This document shows positions 8,447 to 18,051 of a stretch of DNA of 64,000 bases, piece by piece. The DNA is from Candidatus Heimdallarchaeota archaeon LC_2 (lineage in GTDB: Archaea; Asgardarchaeota; Heimdallarchaeia; Heimdallarchaeales; Kariarchaeaceae): contig MDVR01000047.1 in NCBI GenBank assembly GCA_001940725.1, positions 6,292 to 70,291 on the forward strand, given 5' to 3'. The position numbers and the translations under genes were made by a program. The first letter of the stretch is position 1; every line of letters starts with the position of its first letter. Under the pieces are notes generated by a model. That model saw nothing but the letters and a program-made list of their open reading frames with translations. It was not told where the DNA came from and did no database searches.

Positions 8447-11188
8447 TCAACTTATAGTATCTTGATCAATCATAAAATCTAGTGTGTCCAATTCCTTCTT
8501 TAAAAATTCATTTATCCCTGACAATTCAAATTCAGCTGATTGTAAACTAATGGCTAATTCAGAGGTTTGTCCCCGTTTTTGTAAATTCTTAAACCTCTCT
8601 TGTTTAATTAATATTTCATCATATAGTCTTAGCAACCCGAGCGATTGAGCTTTATTTGCCGCTTCAGACAGGGTACTCAAGTATTCATCTGTTTCAGAGT
8701 CAATTGCCTTCAAATATGCTTTAATAATGATAAGCTCAACCTTTAGTAATTCGTTAGAATTAATATTTGCATGTTCATACAGTTCATTAAAAAGTAAATC
8801 AGATATTTTCCTAACCTCTTTGGTTCTTTTGGAATAATATCTATTAGTTATGAGTTTTAATCTCTGTAACTTCAGAATAGAAGAATATTCATAAGCAACC
8901 TTACTCATCAATGATATTTTTTGATATGCAGATTCAGTTAATATTTCCTCTATCACGCGTGGATATTGTTGTTTTTCTAGAATTGAAATGATAGCTCGTA
9001 AATATTGCAGCTCTACACTTTCAGAATCTTCTAACTGTCGTAATTTGTTCATTTCTAAAAATAATTCCTGACTCTTTGGTTCGTTCCCGGAAATCATCTC
9101 CAGCATAAACCATATAGAGAGGGTTTCCATCATTTGGGCAGAATTCCCTATTGTCTGAACTAACTCATGACACTCTTTTATCAAACGAAGTCCTTCATTT
9201 GGGTTTTTTAAGGATGAATTTATGTTAGCTAAACTCATCAGTAGAATGATGTAGTATTGTATATTCGCCTTCTTAGTCTCTTCGATATCTATACTATCAT
9301 ATATTTTTTTAGCTGCAATTATATCTCCTCGAAGTCGGTAGGTTTCCGCAATATCCATTTGAGTCTTGATGATTCGCTTTTTGTCATTATATGCAAGAGC
9401 AATTTCACTTCGTTTGTGGTGTAATTTTAGAGCTTCCTTAAAATTTCCAGTTCTAAGCATGAGGTGAGCATACCTGTCGTAAAAATGAACACTCATCCTA
9501 CCATCCACTTTAATTAAGTCTTGGAACCTATCATCATGATCAAGAGTATCAATTATTCTTTGCCCTACTTGCAACATCATCATATCTGCATATGATGATA
9601 CTAGGTTCATTAAACCCATATAGTAAACTTCCTCCAATCCAATCTTTTTGGCCATTTCAACACCACGATTAATATAAAAGATTGCTTCTTCAGTCTTACC
9701 CAATCTTCTGTATGCAAGTCCCATATTAGAATATACTTTGGCAAGATATTCCTTTGAACCAACCCTCTCCAATGTTTTTCTAGCCAAATTGGCCATATTA
9801 ATCGCCTCTTCATAGTTCCCAGCTCTCCACTGAAGATTACCTAATCTAACTGTAATTATAGCTAGTTCGTATACTAGTTTTGATTCTGTGGCTAGATCTT
9901 TTGCTTTCTTGTAATATGAAAAAGCTGCATCGAAATTAGTACCTCGACTATTAATCACACCGAGTAAAGAAAGAGCCCTCACTATTTCTAAGTTATGATC
10001 AATACTCTCTGACATATCTAAGCCCTCATAAGCCAACGCAGTTGCGTTTTCATATTTACCAAGTTCCAATTCCCATTTGGCTTTAGTTATCAGATAACGA
10101 GAGTAAGTCTCAGGATAATTCTTGAGAATAAGGTAATTAGGCTTCGATTCCACCTTCCGAATGTAAGGTTCAATCTCCCTCATTTTTCTTGACATTAAAA
10201 GATATTCTAAGTACAGACAATGAAGCGTGTTCTGATCATCATGACTGAAATCATACATAAATTGAAAATCATTATTCAACAAAGCATCAAGTTTTGATTT
10301 AAATTTCGTAATATCCGTGAGAAAATAATAGAGATCTACTTGTTGAACCTGGATTGTTGGATTTTCAATAATTCCTGGGTGTGACAAAAGATTGATAGCT
10401 TCCAAAAATCGTCCTTCAGCCTTCATCTTGTATACTTGATTTTTGATCTCTTCCAGATCATCGTTTATAGGTCTGTCGAAGATTTTTGCAATAGTCGGAG
10501 ATGCTATTAATTGCTCTATTGATAAAACAGGAATTTCGGGTTCTTGATCCCCAATCAACGGATTTCTTAGTACAATTGGTTGTAATAAATTTCCATAATT
10601 ATTGCTAAGTTCGTGTAAATCTTTTAGAACAGGTAGGTCAAGCAAGTTATCTTTTTCAATGAAATTAAGTATCTGCATGTTTTGGAGTGTTTGAGACCTG
10701 TGAAGATGTCGAAATTCGATATGAGTATCCCCATGTATTATTTCCCAAAATTTTGTAGTTCTTAGCAATTGGCGTAGTATTTGCTGTTTTTGTTCATCTA
10801 ACGGAGTGAAGAATTCCGAAATCCTCTCGATCAGTCTATTGATTCCTTCCAAAATCCCTTCTCTCATTAATAAATTAAATTCAGGTTCAGGTAATTTTAG
10901 GAAAAATTTATCGCGTCCTTTTTTCTCAGTAGTAATCAATCCACTGGTTTCCAATTCTCGAATCGAATTTTGAACAGATATTGTCTTATACCCAAATATT
11001 TTATGATACTTGGAAATGTGATCAACGACCTTTCTTACTGTAAATATCTCCTCATTGACTTGCAAATAAGTGAGATGTCGCTGTAAATACATATTCATCG
11101 TTAAAATATGTAAAAAATAGCTAGTTTGATAGTAAGGAAAGTAGATATCATTAATGAATTGCTTGACGTGAGGTTCTAAGGCTGCCAT
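8447..11188 (-). CDS. large TPR protein with N-terminal winged helix
   Basis: 913 aa. Residues about 45-105 look like a winged helix-turn-helix (VRKVVDHISKYHKIF...SVQNSIRELETSGLITTE). From about residue 230 on, the protein is a long array of tetratricopeptide repeats with typical A/G/Y positions (ALSLLGVINSRG, VRLGNLQWRAGNYEEAI, YSNMGLAYRRLGKTEEAI). The architecture resembles kinesin-light-chain-like or MalT-type TPR regulators, without a visible NTPase domain. It is probably a DNA-binding scaffold or signal-responsive regulator. It is transcribed alone. Confidence 0.75.
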   Translation of the reverse strand: MAALEPHVKQFINDIYFPYYQTSYFLHILTMNMYLQRHLTYLQVNEEIFTVRKVVDHISKYHKIFGYKTISVQNSIRELETSGLITTEKKGRDKFFLKLPEPEFNLLMREGILEGINRLIERISEFFTPLDEQKQQILRQLLRTTKFWEIIHGDTHIEFRHLHRSQTLQNMQILNFIEKDNLLDLPVLKDLHELSNNYGNLLQPIVLRNPLIGDQEPEIPVLSIEQLIASPTIAKIFDRPINDDLEEIKNQVYKMKAEGRFLEAINLLSHPGIIENPTIQVQQVDLYYFLTDITKFKSKLDALLNNDFQFMYDFSHDDQNTLHCLYLEYLLMSRKMREIEPYIRKVESKPNYLILKNYPETYSRYLITKAKWELELGKYENATALAYEGLDMSESIDHNLEIVRALSLLGVINSRGTNFDAAFSYYKKAKDLATESKLVYELAIITVRLGNLQWRAGNYEEAINMANLARKTLERVGSKEYLAKVYSNMGLAYRRLGKTEEAIFYINRGVEMAKKIGLEEVYYMGLMNLVSSYADMMMLQVGQRIIDTLDHDDRFQDLIKVDGRMSVHFYDRYAHLMLRTGNFKEALKLHHKRSEIALAYNDKKRIIKTQMDIAETYRLRGDIIAAKKIYDSIDIEETKKANIQYYIILLMSLANINSSLKNPNEGLRLIKECHELVQTIGNSAQMMETLSIWFMLEMISGNEPKSQELFLEMNKLRQLEDSESVELQYLRAIISILEKQQYPRVIEEILTESAYQKISLMSKVAYEYSSILKLQRLKLITNRYYSKRTKEVRKISDLLFNELYEHANINSNELLKVELIIIKAYLKAIDSETDEYLSTLSEAANKAQSLGLLRLYDEILIKQERFKNLQKRGQTSELAISLQSAEFELSGINEFLKKELDTLDFMIDQDTIS

Positions 11189-11536
11189 TAAGTAATTCGC
11201 CTAGTGGAAATCTCCTGCATATCTAGCTGGTTGTTCCAACAAATCAGTGTAAATATTGAGGTTTATAAATCATATATGAAAATAATCTAGCTTGCCTCAA
11301 TTTATTTTCATCATTTTGTGATAAAAGTTCACTACTCACTACACCAAATTTTGGTACTCAACAACAAATTCAATTGGCCTAGTTATTATTTTGATTTTAT
11401 AAGAAATTATACTTAATCACCAATCATTACAGAGCCTGGATCCTTTGATTTTTTAAATAAGATTACAGCTTTCAACTTCTTCTTTATCTCCCATTGTATT
11501 CTCCACAAAATCGATCGATCGAGATTTGATTGAATA
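11189..11536. other. intergenic, palindromic tetramers
   Basis: About 350 AT-rich bases between two minus-strand genes. It holds the CGATCGATCGA palindrome near 11512-11524, next to the 3' end of RadA-like gene 2. No ORF or RNA gene recognised. Confidence 0.4.
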
Positions 11537-12799
11537 TTAACCTAGTAACTCATTCAAATCATTAACATGATCCGTTGGTAATTCTATTGTGCTTGAATTA
11601 TAAGATTTGATACCCTTATTTGTAATACTATAGTTGATAGATACTTTAGGAAGATAAGAGCAGTTTTCTATCAATGCCTGTAATTTGGATTGATCATCTT
11701 TGTCTGGAGTCAGATAGATACGCAAATCAGATGAATGTGCAAGTGTTGGCCCGCCCATTGGTGACTGGACATAGACCAATCTTTTCATCAGTCTGATCAG
11801 ATTTGTTAGATCATCGCTGGTATCATTTGGAAAGTCATCTGCAATGTTTAATGGTATCTTCAATCTCCCCACCTTTGTATGATTAGTATATAGAACTATT
11901 AGATTATGATTTCTTGCCATCGATCGCAATCGTCTCATTGTTCTCCTCAAATGCAATTGTCGAACTGCAATATTATCCCAGGAGTTATCAATTGTTACAG
12001 GATATGTGTTTTGTAAAAGCTGCATAATAGAATCTATCACAATCATCCCCACATTATTTTCTGATAATGAATGAGATAGTTCTTGCAGTAATAGATCTAG
12101 TTCATCAAAGCTATCAATTCTTGATAGCATAACATTATCCTTGATTGATCGCTGTGATAATTTGTTTTCAACTGCAATTTGTTTTATCCTGGTATAGTTA
12201 AACCCTTCTTCTGAATCTATGTATACCACACGCTTACCAACCTGCAACATACTACACGTGGCAGTCATACACCATTGGGTTTTACCCACACCATCAGATC
12301 CACAGATCTCAATCAATGATTTGGATCTTAATCCCTGCTTGCCATTCATGTGTTTAAACAAAATGGTATCAATTTCTTTAACAAATTCAAGATAAAAATA
12401 CTGGGTCTCTAGTAATTCTAATATATCAGATCCAAGTATTAATGGGCCCTTGTGTTTTATTCTTACCAGATGTTGAATTAATTTATTTGCATTTTGTTGA
12501 GAAAAGCTTTCAAGGTGTAGTATCCTTGATTTGCTGAAATCATACAGATCATCTATAGTCTCTACACCCTGAAGGCGAAATTCCCTTAGTATTGCTCTAA
12601 ACACCCTGATATTGGTTATTTTCGCTTCTACTAACAATTCTTGTAGCGAAGGTCTTACCAAATATTTCCTCCCCTCAAATTCAAACACTTCTCTGTTAAT
12701 ATAAGTGATAATAGGTGGTGAAATTGATTTGAAACGGTCGGTTGTTTCATCAGTGAGCGAATGATGGGATGTATCTTTAATTGTTTCCACATTTCTCAC
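11537..12799 (-). CDS. RadA-like ATPase (paralogue 2)
   Basis: 420 aa. RadA/Rad51-type core with Walker A GSDGVGKTQ (167-175), YIDSEEGF replacing YIDTEGTF (193-200, Glu kept) and Walker B VGMIVIDSI near 250. The N-terminus resembles that of paralogue 1 (ITYINREVFEFEGRKYLV before a helical domain) but its helix-hairpin-helix is poorly kept. As in paralogue 1, the L2-side motif is YTNHT rather than TNQV. Start is GTG at 12799, right after GGGTGA-like purines, six bases from the stop of the upstream helical-repeat gene, so the two are probably co-transcribed. It may modulate RadA loading, as archaeal RadB-type paralogues do, but it is not RadB. Confidence 0.8.
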   Translation of the reverse strand: MRNVETIKDTSHHSLTDETTDRFKSISPPIITYINREVFEFEGRKYLVRPSLQELLVEAKITNIRVFRAILREFRLQGVETIDDLYDFSKSRILHLESFSQQNANKLIQHLVRIKHKGPLILGSDILELLETQYFYLEFVKEIDTILFKHMNGKQGLRSKSLIEICGSDGVGKTQWCMTATCSMLQVGKRVVYIDSEEGFNYTRIKQIAVENKLSQRSIKDNVMLSRIDSFDELDLLLQELSHSLSENNVGMIVIDSIMQLLQNTYPVTIDNSWDNIAVRQLHLRRTMRRLRSMARNHNLIVLYTNHTKVGRLKIPLNIADDFPNDTSDDLTNLIRLMKRLVYVQSPMGGPTLAHSSDLRIYLTPDKDDQSKLQALIENCSYLPKVSINYSITNKGIKSYNSSTIELPTDHVNDLNELLG

Positions 12800-12804
12800 C
12801 CAAA

Positions 12805-13638
12805 TTATAATGCCTGCAGCAAGAGCTCAAGATAATGATTGATTTGTTCATCGGCCATATCAGGGTCAGGATCTAATTCCTTTCCATTTTCATCTTTTTC
12901 CCTGGGAGGTCTTTCGATTTTGGTAAATCCAAACTTATCAAATTGACCATGCTTACTGCATTTCAATGCCTTAACCAGTACAGTTTTCATTTCTTTTTCC
13001 ATATCGAATTCCAGATAAATTTCTGCTGCTTTGATATATTTATTAGCAGCAATTACATCAACTGCGAATTTTCCAGAACTTGATAGAAAATCACCCGCTT
13101 TTTCTAGTATTTGACAGAGCTTTATCCTCTCATATTCCTTCATCAAAGTTGGATGATTGTAATCATTACAAAATTCAATTATTCTTTCTTGGAAGTTTTC
13201 CTTTATGTCGTGAACTGTGTTTTTGTCCTCAATCAGTGTTTTATACAGTTGCACCAGTGATAAGACAATACTTTCTCGCTCCTCGTCAAGATCCAGGATC
13301 TTCATGATTTTCTGGGCATGGTTCATGTAAATGCTTTTCTCAAAGGGATTAGATTCTGCTTTCTGCTGATCGATAGCTTTTGTTAAACCTAGCTGTAAAC
13401 ATCTCCTACCTAATTCAAGAAGGCTTTGTATCTCCTGTTCCCATTTCTCTGCCTTGTTTAATGCAACAATCTTGGCATAGCTGAAATATACAGAATCAAT
13501 ATGATTATTTGTTTTCTCTAAACTCCTCACGGTTGATTCAAATAAATTTGCTGCATCTTCAAATCGAGATGATACAAAATTGTTTTTCCCTTCCTCAACC
13601 ATGTCCAATATGGTCTTATCCGTAATTGATTTTGACAT
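12805..13638 (-). CDS. helical-repeat (TPR/SNAP-like) protein
   Basis: About 277 aa from the ATG at 13638 (MSKSITDK). All-helical, with TPR-like pairs at the N-terminus (FVSSRFEDAANLFESTVRSLEK) and later (AANKYIKAAEIYLEFDME), so it resembles TPR or alpha-SNAP-type scaffolds. The C-terminus is charged (DENGKELDPDPDMADEQ). A TATA box 26 bases upstream of the ATG supports the start and suggests a two-gene unit with RadA-like gene 2 directly downstream. Probably a protein-interaction partner of that ATPase. Confidence 0.65.
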   Translation of the reverse strand: MSKSITDKTILDMVEEGKNNFVSSRFEDAANLFESTVRSLEKTNNHIDSVYFSYAKIVALNKAEKWEQEIQSLLELGRRCLQLGLTKAIDQQKAESNPFEKSIYMNHAQKIMKILDLDEERESIVLSLVQLYKTLIEDKNTVHDIKENFQERIIEFCNDYNHPTLMKEYERIKLCQILEKAGDFLSSSGKFAVDVIAANKYIKAAEIYLEFDMEKEMKTVLVKALKCSKHGQFDKFGFTKIERPPREKDENGKELDPDPDMADEQINHYLELLLQAL

Positions 13639-13658
13639 ATACAATTATAGCTGAGAAA

Positions 13659-13672
13659 ATTATATAAGTAAA
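13659..13672 (-). promoter_or_regulatory. TATA box of the TPR-RadA2 unit
   Basis: Minus strand reads TACTTATATAATTT, about 26 bases before the ATG at 13638. Confidence 0.6.
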
Positions 13673-13682
13673 AATCATAAAT

Positions 13683-14315
13683 CTAAATTGTAATGCCTTT
13701 CTTCCGCAAGTGTTTTCTCTTTCTTTTTACCTTTTTTCTCATTTTTAGCTTATTGTTTCTTGATACAGCTAGATCCGATTTCTTCCGGGTCAGTTTTTCA
13801 TGTGCATCATTAGCATTTTCAATTTTCCTTCCCTTTAGTCTTATTAATTCCATCATCTCTTTATGAAGGATCTCACTTTCTTTAGCGAGTACTTTTACTT
13901 GCCCGTTCAATGATGAAGCCTTTTGTTTGATATCATTTATATTATCTTTAATTTTTCTCTTGTTGTGCCTTTCTCTTTTAATCTGACTTTTCAGTTCCCG
14001 AATGTCCTTATGCAGGTTATTTCGTGTCTCCTTAATATCCTTGACTTTTTGATTGGCAGAGTTTCGTTCCTGTCTTACATGATCAATATTGACATTCAAT
14101 TTCTTTACCTCAGTATTGTATATATCCCTTTTTCGCTCCAAACATTTGATCTCATTCCTTAATTGTGAATTAGTCTCCTGAGACTTAACATACTGTCCCA
14201 TAATATCATTGAAATTGCTTCTTGCATCAATTTCTTTGGATTGCTCAATTTGCGTCAATAAATCTGGTACCTGTTCTTCATCATTTGCACTCATTATCAT
14301 AATATCACTCGGCAA
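13683..14315 (-). CDS. coiled-coil protein, 210 aa
   Basis: After a short acidic N-terminus, almost the whole protein (about residues 40-185) is a predicted long coiled coil rich in Lys, Asn, Arg and Glu. The tail is strongly basic (KLKMRKKVKRKRKHLRKKG). It resembles the archaeal coiled-coil proteins often annotated only as chromosome segregation-like. Its start overlaps the 3' end of the upstream longin/roadblock-like gene by 11 bases, so they are translationally linked. The basic tail could contact nucleic acid. Confidence 0.65.
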   Translation of the reverse strand: MPSDIMIMSANDEEQVPDLLTQIEQSKEIDARSNFNDIMGQYVKSQETNSQLRNEIKCLERKRDIYNTEVKKLNVNIDHVRQERNSANQKVKDIKETRNNLHKDIRELKSQIKRERHNKRKIKDNINDIKQKASSLNGQVKVLAKESEILHKEMMELIRLKGRKIENANDAHEKLTRKKSDLAVSRNNKLKMRKKVKRKRKHLRKKGITI

Positions 14316-14766
14316 ATATTTCTTCCACTATCAATGAGATGGATTTTGTGTCTTTCTCATAAATATTGTATTCTGACTCGCTAAATCGTCTCCAGCAGTC
14401 CATGGTGGTCAGTCTTTCAAGAAAATCAGTGAACCGTTTTTCATGAACCTCTGAATCTCCAGTGTAAACATAATAAACTATTACATCATCAATATTAACC
14501 ATTCTTAGGGTTAATTCGTCAACCTTAATACTAGATATGTTGACTCGTCTGAATGAATCCAATAGGAAGACACGCAAGGCATTGATACCAATGGTAAATA
14601 ATTGACCCTTGTACTTGAAGGTGTCATCAAACTTCTTTTCATATAATGGGATTCCTGAGGTAAGACTGATTGATAGCAGTTTGGAGGTGAATCCATGATC
14701 AAGATCACTTATTGATTGATCGATAAATTCCGAATGGTTATTATCCTCCATTGTAGATTTGCTCAC
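14305..14766 (-). CDS. longin/roadblock-like protein, 153 aa
   Basis: Compact alpha/beta protein. The pattern of LSISLTSGIPLYEKKF, a helix with LFTIGINALRVFLLDSF, then LRMVNIDDVIVYYVYTGD and a long helix (KRFTDFLERL) resembles longin or roadblock domains, which in Asgard archaea and eukaryotes pair with small GTPases. This is a by-eye fold guess. The GTG start at 14766 lies about 24 bases after a TATA box. It is the first gene of the coiled-coil / TPR / RadA2 series. The window also holds a Rab-like GTPase at 50 kb, but any link is inference. Confidence 0.45.
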   Translation of the reverse strand: MSKSTMEDNNHSEFIDQSISDLDHGFTSKLLSISLTSGIPLYEKKFDDTFKYKGQLFTIGINALRVFLLDSFRRVNISSIKVDELTLRMVNIDDVIVYYVYTGDSEVHEKRFTDFLERLTTMDCWRRFSESEYNIYEKDTKSISLIVEEIFAE

Positions 14767-14785
14767 AATAGCATTATGTAGCCAA

Positions 14786-14797
14786 TTTTATTTAAAC
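14786..14797 (-). promoter_or_regulatory. TATA box of the longin-like gene
   Basis: Minus strand reads TGTTTAAATAAA, about 24 bases before the GTG at 14766; supports GTG rather than the ATG five codons later. Confidence 0.55.
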
Positions 14798-14918
14798 AAC
14801 AATAAAATTTTCTTGAAAACAAAAATATACAGATTGTCAGAATTTTGGCTATCTTTTATCATAAAGCGGCTTGTCAACCGAAAATACAATAACTAGTTCT
14901 CATATATGTTATCTATAT

Positions 14919-15875
14919 ATGTCTGAGGGACAAGAATCCACATTTAAATTTGATCAATCGATAGCTCGAAAGATTGGTTTGATTCTTGATACCCCAGAAC
15001 TGGTTCGAGATGCCAAGGTTCTGAGTACAAGAAGTACTATTAACATCATACAAATATTATACAGTAGGATACAGGGACGGGAGCAACCCTCTTGGTGGTC
15101 TACCGGTGCTTTACGTCAAAAAACCATGTATGATATGGTTCGTCTAAAAAAAATTCTACATAAATTAACCCTTATTGGATTAGTTGATCAAGTAAAGATA
15201 AAGAAGCTTATCAGCTATTCCGTTGTCAAGAAGCCATTTCATGGGGTTATTCAAACAGAATCGATCAAAGCAGACAGAAGGCGTTATATGGCCGCACAAT
15301 ACTGCTACAGAATAAAGGCAGATTATATCGATTTAGTTTTCAACCCACATAATAATAGGACCATCTTCGTACCGGCTGAAAATATGCACTTGGAAAATCT
15401 TAAATCCCTCGAAATGCTCTTAAAACTTCGAACCATGATTATCCTAAAAACGTTGGGAGATATTGGAGATCCAATGGATACTAATCAGATCCAAGATTAT
15501 CTCAATAAGTATTTTAGTCGAAATACTAAGTTAAAACAGGTAGAATACAATCTATCTAGTATAAGGACACTTACGAAACATCCATTTGTAGACAATATTG
15601 GTGCTAAGATTTCATCCAATCACAAAAAATACAAGGATACATGGACTGTACTCAACAGAGATACAATACACAAGAAAGGAAGAAATTATAATATGCTCTA
15701 TTCCCTTAATTTTGATAGAATTAGAATATATTTCACAGACAAGATTGGTCAGGAGTTAACCAATAATAATAATTCATTCGAAATTATCTATCCAAATCCC
15801 CCAGATATTCAACTAACAGATAAGGAAATAAAGGATGATATAGAGACTCTGGGTGTTATTGTCGATATTAATTGA
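14919..15875 (+). CDS. putative winged-helix protein, about 318 aa
   Basis: The frame opens at a TTG (14871), but the ATG at 14919 (MSEGQESTFKFD) is more likely. The N-terminal ~100 residues are helix-rich with Arg/Lys patches and look like a winged helix (RQKTMYDMVRLKKILHKLTLIGLV). A second HTH-like stretch lies near TNQIQDYLNKYFSR. No catalytic motif is evident. It precedes XPD-like helicase 1 by 61 bases on the same strand. A DNA-binding role such as initiator or regulator is plausible but not shown. Confidence 0.55.
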   Translation: MSEGQESTFKFDQSIARKIGLILDTPELVRDAKVLSTRSTINIIQILYSRIQGREQPSWWSTGALRQKTMYDMVRLKKILHKLTLIGLVDQVKIKKLISYSVVKKPFHGVIQTESIKADRRRYMAAQYCYRIKADYIDLVFNPHNNRTIFVPAENMHLENLKSLEMLLKLRTMIILKTLGDIGDPMDTNQIQDYLNKYFSRNTKLKQVEYNLSSIRTLTKHPFVDNIGAKISSNHKKYKDTWTVLNRDTIHKKGRNYNMLYSLNFDRIRIYFTDKIGQELTNNNNSFEIIYPNPPDIQLTDKEIKDDIETLGVIVDIN

Positions 15876-15907
15876 AAAAATCCGTAACCTTTATTGTTTT
15901 ACTTCGC

Positions 15908-15919
15908 TTATATAAATTT
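15908..15919 (+). promoter_or_regulatory. TATA box of XPD-like helicase 1
   Basis: CTTATATAAATT at 15907-15918, about 25 bases before the ATG at 15937; picks that ATG over the out-of-frame one at 15932. Confidence 0.6.
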
Positions 15920-15936
15920 CAAGACTATATTATGTC

Positions 15937-17994
15937 ATGGTGGCCGACTCCATTGCATCTAATGTAATAGATCCAGATATATTTTTCAACAGTCAATCTT
16001 CATTTGATCCAAGTATATATTTTCCTTATGAACCTCGTCCTCATCAGATTGCAATTATTGATTTTATCAGGCAGGAAATGAGATCTTCTAATCACTTGAT
16101 ACTGGAAGCAGCAAATGGTACAGGAAAAACAATTGCTGTACTTGCGGCGGTTCTGGAATATGTGAAACAAAAGGAGGTTGCGGGTAAAAACCTCAAGGTT
16201 GTATATTTAACCAGAACTCATAACCAAAGTGATAGAGTAATTGAAGAATTGATTGAAATGGGACAATCAGTAGAGGTGAAGGCAATTTCAAAAAGGGGAA
16301 GACAATCTTTGTGTATTGAGAAAAGTGTAATGAAATCACCATCTAAATATTTCATCAAGAACTGTGAAAATTTGAAGAAGAAGAATAGATGTGAGCCTTA
16401 CAGAAGATTTACCACAAAGAGGAAAATTGTTAATAATCTAATACAAGATATTCTGTTTTATCCAGCTGATTCTTCTATTATCAAGGAGGAGTGTTTATCT
16501 CAAACCTTCTGTCCAGCTGAGATGACTAATGCACTTCTTAAAGAGGTAGATATTGTTGCGTGTTCCTACCTCTATCTGTTTGAACCAAATATTCGACAGT
16601 CATTTCTTAATTCCATGAATCTAAAATTGGAGGATCTGGTAATCATAATCGATGAGTGCCATAATTTACCACAAGTGGTTTATGATCTAGGGAATAAACA
16701 ATTCAATGATAAGACTATAATCTCTGCTAAACGTGAAGCCAAAAAATCGAAACCTGAACTCTTGCCCTTTCTACATGAATTTGGCAAGCAATTACAAAAT
16801 AGGGCATACACCCTCCATACTAAGAACAAGTCAGATATGATTATTGAGAATGATCCATTTTACGATATCATTTGGAATATTGCCAATGAAACTACAGATG
16901 CAGAGGGTAAAGATCCATTGGAAGAAATAATTAAGATGTTTCTAAGAACGGGATCGAAGGTGAGACAGGAATCAATTAATCAAGGAAAACCACCCTACTC
17001 AGCTTTATCCATAATCGGTGAGTTTTTGGCTCATCATTGGAATGTCTTTGAGCAAGATAATATTATCATCTCACTATACAATAGTCGAGAACAAGCATCC
17101 AGAAATAAAAATTACAAACAAACAAAGCAGCAATATTCCTTGCTAACTACCTATTTGACACCGAGTATGCTAATCAAACCCATATTGAATAAGACGCATG
17201 CATCGATACATATGTCGGGCTCGATTGGAACAAATGGGTTCTCCTATAAGGCTTTGACAGGTATTTCTTTTCTAAATCATAAATTACTATTACTTCCATC
17301 TCCTTACGATCCAGAGAATATTAAAATCTTGGTGGTACAAGATCTAACCACTAAATACAAGATGAGATCACCACAGATGTATGAAAAAATGGCTAGAATA
17401 ATTAAGACTGTAATGGAGAATACTTCGAAAAATGCGGGGTTGTATGTTCCATCCTATGACATTCTGACGAATCTGAAGAAGGCCGGATTGGATAGTATTG
17501 AGAAACCTTTGTTCTTTGCTGAGAAGAAAATGAGTTCAGAACAAACAGACGTAATGATTAATACCTACAAAGGTGCTCACGAGCATGGGGCATTACTTAC
17601 TTCTGTGATGTCGGGACGCAGTTCAGAGGGAACTGATTTTAGTGGGAATGCCATGGAATTTGTATTTGTGATTGGTTTGCCTTATGAACCCATGTCAACT
17701 ATATTAGAACGAAGAATTGATTATTTCAACAAAAAATTTGAGAAATTAAAGAATCAACCAGGATGGGAGATCGTATATGGATCCAAAGCTTGGCAGCAGT
17801 TGAGTCAGGCTGCCGGTAGACCTCTTAGATCATTGAAAGACAGGGTATGTGTGATTATCATGGAAGAGAGAGTAAAATCCTCGGCCAAGAAATACAGTAA
17901 CCTCCACAAGTTACCAGCTTGGATGAGGAAGGCTGAGGAAGTAAAAGCTGATCCAGAATTAATTCTTGCTAAAGTAAAAAATTTCTACAAATAA
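15937..17994 (+). CDS. XPD/Rad3-type DNA helicase (1)
   Basis: 685 aa SF2 helicase of the XPD/FancJ/DinG type, a 5'-3' DNA unwinding enzyme. Walker A EAANGTGKT (57-65), motif Ia region TRTHNQSDRV, DECH box IIIDECHNL (about 230), and motif V/VI in GRSSEGTDFSG and QAAGRPLRS near the C-terminus. Between Walker A and DECH there are Cys at about 126, 143, 152, 186 and 192, enough for the family's 4Fe-4S cluster. It is a little longer than typical archaeal XPD (550-650 aa). It lies upstream of dUTPase with a separate TATA element. A second, divergent copy is at 50.6 kb. Confidence 0.9.
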   Translation: MVADSIASNVIDPDIFFNSQSSFDPSIYFPYEPRPHQIAIIDFIRQEMRSSNHLILEAANGTGKTIAVLAAVLEYVKQKEVAGKNLKVVYLTRTHNQSDRVIEELIEMGQSVEVKAISKRGRQSLCIEKSVMKSPSKYFIKNCENLKKKNRCEPYRRFTTKRKIVNNLIQDILFYPADSSIIKEECLSQTFCPAEMTNALLKEVDIVACSYLYLFEPNIRQSFLNSMNLKLEDLVIIIDECHNLPQVVYDLGNKQFNDKTIISAKREAKKSKPELLPFLHEFGKQLQNRAYTLHTKNKSDMIIENDPFYDIIWNIANETTDAEGKDPLEEIIKMFLRTGSKVRQESINQGKPPYSALSIIGEFLAHHWNVFEQDNIIISLYNSREQASRNKNYKQTKQQYSLLTTYLTPSMLIKPILNKTHASIHMSGSIGTNGFSYKALTGISFLNHKLLLLPSPYDPENIKILVVQDLTTKYKMRSPQMYEKMARIIKTVMENTSKNAGLYVPSYDILTNLKKAGLDSIEKPLFFAEKKMSSEQTDVMINTYKGAHEHGALLTSVMSGRSSEGTDFSGNAMEFVFVIGLPYEPMSTILERRIDYFNKKFEKLKNQPGWEIVYGSKAWQQLSQAAGRPLRSLKDRVCVIIMEERVKSSAKKYSNLHKLPAWMRKAEEVKADPELILAKVKNFYK

Positions 17995-18017
17995 ATTACT
18001 GAAAACTAAATTGCTTT

Positions 18018-18029
18018 CTTTAAATAAAT
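18018..18029 (+). promoter_or_regulatory. TATA box of the dUTPase gene
   Basis: TTCTTTAAATAAAT around 18017-18030; about 26 bases before the ATG at 18052. Confidence 0.55.
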
Positions 18030-18051
18030 TTCAACATATATGATCTTCACG

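Noticed and set aside
8269..8457. 62-aa plus-strand ORF
   Set aside because: Sits in a hairpin-rich AT region, overlaps the TPR gene end, and looks like no protein.
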